From contig NZ_CP007140.1 of the NCBI RefSeq assembly GCF_000816105.1, positions 62,001-126,000 on the forward strand: DNA of 64,000 bases, given 5' to 3'. The notes below the pieces were generated by a model. The model was not told where the DNA came from and did no database searches. It saw nothing but the letters and a program-made list of their open reading frames with translations. The DNA is from Thermococcus guaymasensis DSM 11113 (GTDB lineage Archaea; Methanobacteriota_B; Thermococci; Thermococcales; Thermococcaceae). A program made the translations under genes and the position numbers. This document shows, piece after piece, positions 59,146-64,000 of this stretch (position 1 is the first letter of the stretch; every line of letters starts with the position of its first letter).

Positions 59146-60049
59146 GTTCAGGTTTGAAAAACTCCCAAAACCCGTGCTTTCTCCCTCAGATGAGGGATTC
59201 GACTCAAAGAACGTCTACAACCCCGCGGTGGTCAAGAGGCGGGGAAAGGTGGTCATGCTCTATCGTGCGGAGGCTAAAGGGGAAAAGATAACTGGAAGAA
59301 TCGGGCTGGCGCTGAGCGAAGACGGGATCAACTTCATCAGACACCCGGAGCCCGTTATGGAGCCCGAATACGAGTGGGAGAAGCTCGGCGTTGAGGACCC
59401 CCGCGTCGTGAGGATTGGAAAGACCTACTACATGACCTACACCGGCTACGATGGAGAAACCGCCCGACTCTGCATCGCCACCTCAAAGAATCTGCTGAAC
59501 TGGAAGAAGCACGGAGTGGTTTTTGAGGAGTTCCCTTTCCCCAAGAACGGAAGGTTCAACTGGACAAAGAGCGGGGCCATACTGACGGAGAAAATGAAAT
59601 TCGGACCGTTCAAGGGGCACTACATCATGTACTTCGGCGACTCCAACATCTGGCTCGCCTATTCAAAGGATCTTCTCCATTGGGAGTACGAGAGGGAGCC
59701 CGTCCTGAGGCCGAGGGGTTATCTCGTTGAGCCCGGGCCTTCTCCACTCCCCGTGAAGGATGGGATACTCCTGATACACAGCGAAGCCTTCCACGAGGAG
59801 GGAAAGCTCGTCTACTACACGCACGCTGCCCTCTTCGACTGGGAGGACCCGAGAAAGCTCATCTGGAGAACAGAGAAGCCCATCCTCAGGCCAACCTTCG
59901 ACTGGGAGCTGCACGGATGGGTGGACAATGTGGTCTTCGCCGAGGCCATGGTAGAGCATGGGGGCAGGTACTACCTCTACTACGGGGGTGCCGACAGGTA
60001 CGTTGGGCTCGCGATAGGAAAAATTGAGAGCTCAGTCGAGCGTCGCTAA
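59129..60049 (+). CDS. GH130-like glycosidase or phosphorylase
   Basis: The 306-residue five-bladed propeller matches the PF04041/GH130 family of beta-mannoside phosphorylases and hydrolases. Motifs are SKNVYNPAVVKRRGKVVMLY, the catalytic-region GVEDPRVVRIGKTYYMTYTG near residue 90, SGAILTEKMKFGPFKGHYIM, and VEPGPSPLPVKDG near residue 205. GTG 59129 (alternative TTG 59132) follows GGAGGTG and overlaps the upstream gene by 17 bases. With the glycosidase upstream it suggests stepwise breakdown of a mannose- or glucose-containing glycoside. Confidence 0.85.
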   Translation: MLNPYEFRFEKLPKPVLSPSDEGFDSKNVYNPAVVKRRGKVVMLYRAEAKGEKITGRIGLALSEDGINFIRHPEPVMEPEYEWEKLGVEDPRVVRIGKTYYMTYTGYDGETARLCIATSKNLLNWKKHGVVFEEFPFPKNGRFNWTKSGAILTEKMKFGPFKGHYIMYFGDSNIWLAYSKDLLHWEYEREPVLRPRGYLVEPGPSPLPVKDGILLIHSEAFHEEGKLVYYTHAALFDWEDPRKLIWRTEKPILRPTFDWELHGWVDNVVFAEAMVEHGGRYYLYYGGADRYVGLAIGKIESSVERR

Positions 60050-60112
60050 AATCTCAACGCTTGAGACGCGTGAAGGTTAAGTTTTTAAACCCTCTCTTTT
60101 TCTCCCGCTCCC

Positions 60113-61381
60113 ATGGCGGTCAGTCAGAAGCGCAAGAGAACAACCCTCAAGAAGCTTGAGAGAAAAAGCCAGATGAGGCACCGGCCGAATCCAGAGAAAT
60201 GGTTTTACTCCTTCATTCCCTTCAAGGTCTCAACCGGGGGAGCTGCCCCTTTGATCCCACTCCTTACTATGGAGCTCGGCGGCGGTCCGCGGGAAGTCGG
60301 TATTGTAAACGCCGTCGGGAGCTTTGCATCAATGCTCGGCGGCCTCTTCTGGGGAAAACTCAGTGACCGGCTCAACAGGCGGAAGGTTTTCCTCATAGCC
60401 GGCTTTCTTGGAACTGCGCTATCAACCTTTCTGTTCGCCCTAGCGAGAAGTGTCTCCTCGGTGATTTTTGCAAACGCCCTCTACACTTTCTTCATAGCCG
60501 CGACGGTTCCGATTCCAGTCCTCATAATCACCAAGGCGTTCCGCCTTGAGGACTGGGACTACGAGATAGGAAGGTTCAACGAGATATGTGGCTGGGCCTG
60601 GGTGTTGGGGCTTGTAATTGGGTTCGTCCTGTCCCACCTGCTTCCCCTTCGGTGGATTTTTGCAGTTCTCGGCTTAATAGGCCTCCTCTCTGCCCCCTGG
60701 GGGATGAGGACGATAAAGGAAGTCCCGCTCCACCTCAGCAGAAAGATCCTCGGTGTTTACGCGGGCTATGTTGTCGAAAAGTTCCGCTATTTGCCAAACT
60801 TCATAACCCACCTGCCAAGGCTTTCCACGGACGGATTCGGCAGGCTTTACCTTTCGACTTTCCTCTTCTGGTTCGGGGCGATGCTGTACTTCACCCAGTT
60901 CCCCGTCCTCCTGAAGGTGAGAGGCTTTGGAGCCTCGACGCTCTACCTTATGAGCATTGGAAATTCGGCGGTCTCAGCCTACATGTACACCCGCGTTGGG
61001 AAGAGGGTTAAAGCGGAGGGCGGCTACAGAACCCTCAAGTTCGGCCTTCTCCTGAGGGGCCTCTCTTTCCTTCTACTCACCTTTGCGACGTCCATAACCG
61101 GGCCGCTCTTTCCAATCTTAGCGTTCATCTCCTACTTCCTCGCTGGTTACACGTGGGCCTTCATAGGCATCTCAACAACCACCGTGATTTCCCGTTTCGC
61201 TCCACCAAGAAAGAAGGGAACCCTAATTGGAGCCTACAACCTTGTGAGCTCCCTGGGAGCAGTAGCCGGAAACCTGGCGAGCGGGTTCATCGTCTCACTT
61301 CTCGGTCTTACAGGTAACTTTGCGCTCGCGTCTGCGTTCATCTTCCTCTCGCTCCTTCCGATAGCCCGTCTCAGGGGTTAA
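60113..61381 (+). CDS. Major facilitator superfamily transporter
   Basis: The 422-residue membrane protein has about twelve helices after a basic N-terminal arm (MAVSQKRKRTTLKKLERKSQ). The MFS loop 2-3 motif is present (GKLSDRLNRRKVFLIAG near residue 80). TATA AAGTTTTTAAACC lies near 60076-60088, so the mRNA is nearly leaderless at ATG 60113. It follows the glycoside cluster on the same strand but has its own promoter and no 17-bp operator. Substrate unknown. Confidence 0.88.
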   Translation: MAVSQKRKRTTLKKLERKSQMRHRPNPEKWFYSFIPFKVSTGGAAPLIPLLTMELGGGPREVGIVNAVGSFASMLGGLFWGKLSDRLNRRKVFLIAGFLGTALSTFLFALARSVSSVIFANALYTFFIAATVPIPVLIITKAFRLEDWDYEIGRFNEICGWAWVLGLVIGFVLSHLLPLRWIFAVLGLIGLLSAPWGMRTIKEVPLHLSRKILGVYAGYVVEKFRYLPNFITHLPRLSTDGFGRLYLSTFLFWFGAMLYFTQFPVLLKVRGFGASTLYLMSIGNSAVSAYMYTRVGKRVKAEGGYRTLKFGLLLRGLSFLLLTFATSITGPLFPILAFISYFLAGYTWAFIGISTTTVISRFAPPRKKGTLIGAYNLVSSLGAVAGNLASGFIVSLLGLTGNFALASAFIFLSLLPIARLRG

Positions 61382-62007
61382 AGTTCGATGGTGCTCCCTG
61401 TCTTCACGCTTACGAACTTCTCAGGATATTCCCTCCGCACGTAGGCTTTGGCTTTTTCGCCAGAGCAGTGTGCGGGCGCTATAAACTCAGACATCCGGGC
61501 AAGCCTGTCTAGAACTGTCCTGGACGGGTAATGGAAGCCACCGATTACAAGGTAGGCTCTTTTGTACCCTGAAACCTCAAGGACGGCCTCCGTCAGCCCC
61601 TCCGCGCCCGGGTGGGAGCAGCCAACTATGACGATCAAGCCCCGAAGGCGTTTCAACCCCTACCGCCTGCTCGAAGCCATCCAGCGCTCCGGAGGTCCAG
61701 ACGCCACTGGATATCTCACCAGCACCGGGGACTTCGAAAACTCTCAGCCCCCCGACTCTTCCACCGGGCGGAGCGTACAGTTCAAGCCCCGGGTTCAGCT
61801 CCGCAATTGTTGAAAAACCGCCGTAGTGGTCGTAGTGCCAGTGGCTGAGAACCGCGAAGTCGAGGCCCTCCAAAGAAACGCCGAGAGCTTCTGCATTATG
61901 GAGGAGGATTTTTTTCCCTCAACTAAAACGCTCCACCCCCAGTCGTTGAGGAAGCCCTTCGAGGGCACGTTGTCGTTTAAAACTATGAGCCTCGTCTCAA
62001 CCCCCAA
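61378..62007 (-). pseudogene. Metallo-beta-lactamase-fold hydrolase, broken in three pieces
   Basis: Three frames must be joined to read one protein: VETRLIVLNDNVPSKGFLND then WGWSVLVEGKK; next ILLHNAEALGVSLEGLDFAV, LSHWHYDHYGGFSTIAEL up to AVGVETPSG; then LIVIVGCSHPGAEGLTEAVL to SVKTGSTIEL. The metal motif H-x-H-x-D-H and the GCSHPG motif belong to the dihydropterin-synthase-like branch of the family. The first break lies at a run of seven A (61909-61915 on the plus strand as T). There the conserved FDTG segment is also missing. The second break is a one-base excess in GGGG near 61640. Start TTG 62007 is a guess. Confidence 0.75.
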
Positions 62008-62119
62008 CTTAATGAGTCTCCAATAGCATAAATAACCCTTGTCGAGGAGACAACAACTGGGCATGTTCTGGTGCGAGACCGTTAAAAGGACTTTCCAAAA
62101 CCTTAATCCGGTGGTGGCG

Positions 62120-63256
62120 ATGTTCTGGCTCAAGACGAGAATCATCGAAGGTAAGGGCTCCATTGAAAAGCTCCGAAAGGAGGCCAAGGAACACGAGAGG
62201 GTTCTTATCCTGGCCAGCAACTCGATGAAGAGACACGGCTTCCTGAGCGAGGCTGAGGACTACATTAAAGAGGCAGGGGCGGAGGTTTTCTCAATAACCG
62301 GCCTTCCAGCGGAGCCTAGTGTTGAAGCCATAGAGGAGTTCCTGCCGAAGGTCAGGGAGTTCAACCCCGACTTGCTGGTTGCGCTCGGCGGTGGGAGCGT
62401 GATAGACACGACGAAGGCCTTGAAGGTCTTTTATGACGCCCCAGAACTTAACTTCGAGGAGATAGCGTTCTTGGACAGGTTTTCAAAGCCTAAGCCCGTT
62501 CCAAAGCTGAAGACGAAGCTCATAGCCATTCCCTCGACGAGCGGAGCGGGAAGTGAGGTTTCCGCTGCCAGCGTTCTGAAGAAGGGTGGAATCAAGTACA
62601 ACATTGTTACGCCAGAGATAGCGCCAGAGGTGGCTATCCTCGACCCGAGACTGCCGATGACGATGCCGAGGGAAGTTGTGAGGAATTCCGGGTTGGATGT
62701 TCTCGTCCACGGAATAGAGGCCTACTCAAGCAGAGTTGCCAACGACTTCAGCGACGCGATGGCAATAAAAGCGATAAAGACCGTTTTCAGCAACCTTGAG
62801 AGGAGCCTTGAAGGAGACGAGGAAGCTCGTGAAAAGATGCACTACGCGGCAACGATGGCTGGAATAGCCTTCCTCAACGCGCGCCTCGGCCTGTGCCACG
62901 CGATGAGCCACAAGGCGGCGTGGATAGGCCCGCACGGACTGCTGAACGCGATATTCCTTCCCTACGTCATGGAGTTCAACGCAAGCAAAAGCGACTACGC
63001 GAGGAAGCGCTACGACGAGATAGCGAGGGAGCTCGGCCTTAAGGACTGGAGGGCGCTGATCGAGGCCGTTAGGGAGCTCAACGAGAGGACGGGGGTTCCG
63101 AAGCTGAGCGAGCTCGTCGATGAAGAAACCTTCATGGCGAGGCTCGACGAGATGGCGGAGAAAGCCTACCGCGACGGGCTTATAGCCTTCAACCCCGTCG
63201 AAGCGAAGCCAGAAGAGATAAAGGAGCTCTACCTTAGGGCGTTCAAAGGGGAGTGA
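62120..63256 (+). CDS. Iron-containing alcohol dehydrogenase
   Basis: The 378-residue protein is a group III alcohol dehydrogenase, as purified from several Thermococcus species, reducing aldehydes with NADPH. The nucleotide motif is LVALGGGSVIDTTKALKVF near residue 93. IPSTSGAGSEVSAASVLKKG follows near 140, and the iron ligands are in SGLDVLVHGIEAYSS near 195 and LCHAMSHKAAWIGPHGLLNA near 258, with Asp and three His. ATG 62120 follows GGTGGTGGCG; the frame extends further upstream without support. It is divergent from the broken hydrolase gene. Confidence 0.95.
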   Translation: MFWLKTRIIEGKGSIEKLRKEAKEHERVLILASNSMKRHGFLSEAEDYIKEAGAEVFSITGLPAEPSVEAIEEFLPKVREFNPDLLVALGGGSVIDTTKALKVFYDAPELNFEEIAFLDRFSKPKPVPKLKTKLIAIPSTSGAGSEVSAASVLKKGGIKYNIVTPEIAPEVAILDPRLPMTMPREVVRNSGLDVLVHGIEAYSSRVANDFSDAMAIKAIKTVFSNLERSLEGDEEAREKMHYAATMAGIAFLNARLGLCHAMSHKAAWIGPHGLLNAIFLPYVMEFNASKSDYARKRYDEIARELGLKDWRALIEAVRELNERTGVPKLSELVDEETFMARLDEMAEKAYRDGLIAFNPVEAKPEEIKELYLRAFKGE

Positions 63257-63279
63257 GGAAAAGAAAAGGAACAAACGGA

Positions 63280-64000
63280 CTAAGCAACCTTCACGTCCCT
63301 TTCCCCTTCATTTTCGACCTCGTGTATCCTTCCGCCCTTCATGACCTCTCTGGTCGCGAGGACGAGGAGGGCAAGGAAGAGGTAGATTCCGGCAGAAGTC
63401 CCAAAGAGCACCTCATAGGCCTTCTCCGTCGGGATTTTAATCTGCACGAAGGCCGGCGCTCCCGGCGGGTGGAAGAGAGTGTAGTAGGTGCTCATTACTG
63501 TCCCGGCTATGGCCGGCCCCCAAGTTGAGCCGAAGTTCCTGAAGAGGCTGTTGGCACCTGTCGCGACACCCATGATCCTCGGCGGGACGCTGAAGACGAG
63601 GATGTTTATCAGCGAGATGTTCATGAGGGTAATTCCGGTTCCGACCACTACTATCATCGCGACGTACTGCCACAGTGAGAGGCTGGTGGCGTATTTTGAC
63701 ATGAATGCAAGGCCAGCACTGGCGATGAGGGAGCCGGTAATTGCTATGGGCTTTGCTCCGACCTTTGGCATTATCCTTCCGGCGAGCGGGGCTATTACGA
63801 GCATCACGATGGCCTGTGGGGTCATGAGGAGGCCGCTCTGGAGTATCGTCTTGCCGAAGCCGTAGGGTTCCGGCATCTGGAAGATGTAGGTGTTCGCCTG
63901 GCCCATCATGGATATCCCGAAGGCCGCGAACATTATTCCAACGTTCACTATGGCGGGGTTGCGGGAGGTTATGATGTCAAGCGGGAGGAGCGGGTTCTCC
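63280..64000 (-). CDS. MFS drug-transporter (DHA2-type), C-terminal part
   Basis: The last 240 or so residues of a 12-14 helix transporter lie in the window; the N-terminal part is beyond 64000. Visible are several membrane helices, ITLMNISLINILVFSVPPRI and MGVATGANSLFRNFGSTWGP, the motif C-like region of DHA2 exporters, and a hydrophilic tail after REVMKGGRIHEVENEGERD. It converges with the alcohol dehydrogenase gene with 23 bases between. Confidence 0.85.
   Translation of the reverse strand, partial: ENPLLPLDIITSRNPAIVNVGIMFAAFGISMMGQANTYIFQMPEPYGFGKTILQSGLLMTPQAIVMLVIAPLAGRIMPKVGAKPIAITGSLIASAGLAFMSKYATSLSLWQYVAMIVVVGTGITLMNISLINILVFSVPPRIMGVATGANSLFRNFGSTWGPAIAGTVMSTYYTLFHPPGAPAFVQIKIPTEKAYEVLFGTSAGIYLFLALLVLATREVMKGGRIHEVENEGERDVKVA

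Overview
The window reads as chromosomal DNA of a hyperthermophilic euryarchaeon of the order Thermococcales, most likely a Thermococcus. The main evidence is a five-archaellin fla operon followed by flaC-D-F-G-H-I-J, an EarA-type regulator beside it, a CGP-CTERM sorting signal, archaeal TATA promoters with leaderless or GGTGGT/GGAGGTG-led starts, Alba, RNase P protein 4, TrmB, a TIP49 ATPase and a 5S rRNA gene standing alone. Coding density is very high. Genes overlap by a few bases, and most non-coding space is concentrated in a few places.

Layout. 0-3.7 kb: RNA processing block (panB fragment, archease, tRNA m5C methyltransferase, its PUA-like partner, RtcB ligase). 3.8-9.1 kb: metG, ahcY, a cyclase-family hydrolase and a coiled-coil protein. 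9.2-11.3 kb: 5S rRNA, an OB/winged-helix protein that resembles the ends of MCM without the ATPase, and rnp4. 11.3-17.5 kb, minus strand: taxis operon cheY-cheA-cheC-cheF, then a secreted beta-propeller protein and a HEAT-repeat protein. 17.7-30 kb: methyltransferase and earA (minus), then the archaellum operon flaB1-B5, C, D, F, G, H, I, J (plus). 30-37.9 kb: pcm, a probable C/D sRNA, TIP49, a CPBP protease, an unknown protein, FKBP isomerase, cysS and pyk. 37.9-39.7 kb: a 1.8 kb stretch without genes and very AT-rich at its edges. 39.7-44.6 kb: purB, alba, a membrane-anchored HTH regulator, a CBS/zinc-ribbon protein, THEP1 and mtnA. 44.6-46.1 kb: a graveyard of broken genes (vapBC, glycerate kinase joined to an acetyltransferase). 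46.2-60 kb: a TrmB-controlled sugar/glycoside gene set (ABC importer, two Gfo/Idh/MocA oxidoreductases, a GT81-like glycosyltransferase, a PfkB kinase, an L-fucose isomerase-like protein, a debranching-type glycosidase and a GH130-like protein). 60-64 kb: two MFS transporters, a broken metallo-beta-lactamase-fold gene and an iron alcohol dehydrogenase.

Two regulatory systems can be read directly. TACATA/TACACA boxes in 12-bp steps lie upstream of both flaB1 and cheY, which points to joint control of motility and taxis by the neighbouring EarA. A 17-bp palindrome, AACCACT-N3-AGTGGTT in its best copy, stands in three intergenic regions of the sugar cluster and probably is the operator of the TrmB protein encoded there.

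The most unusual item is a family of four 46-bp sequences (6125, 41175, 44870, 46022). Each begins directly after TTAC, each folds into a GC-rich hairpin with one compensated base-pair change, and each ends in GGAGGTCAG. One copy interrupts a glycerate kinase gene and one interrupts a vapC gene. They look like transposase-free IS200/IS605-type mobile elements or orphan TnpB guide-RNA ends.
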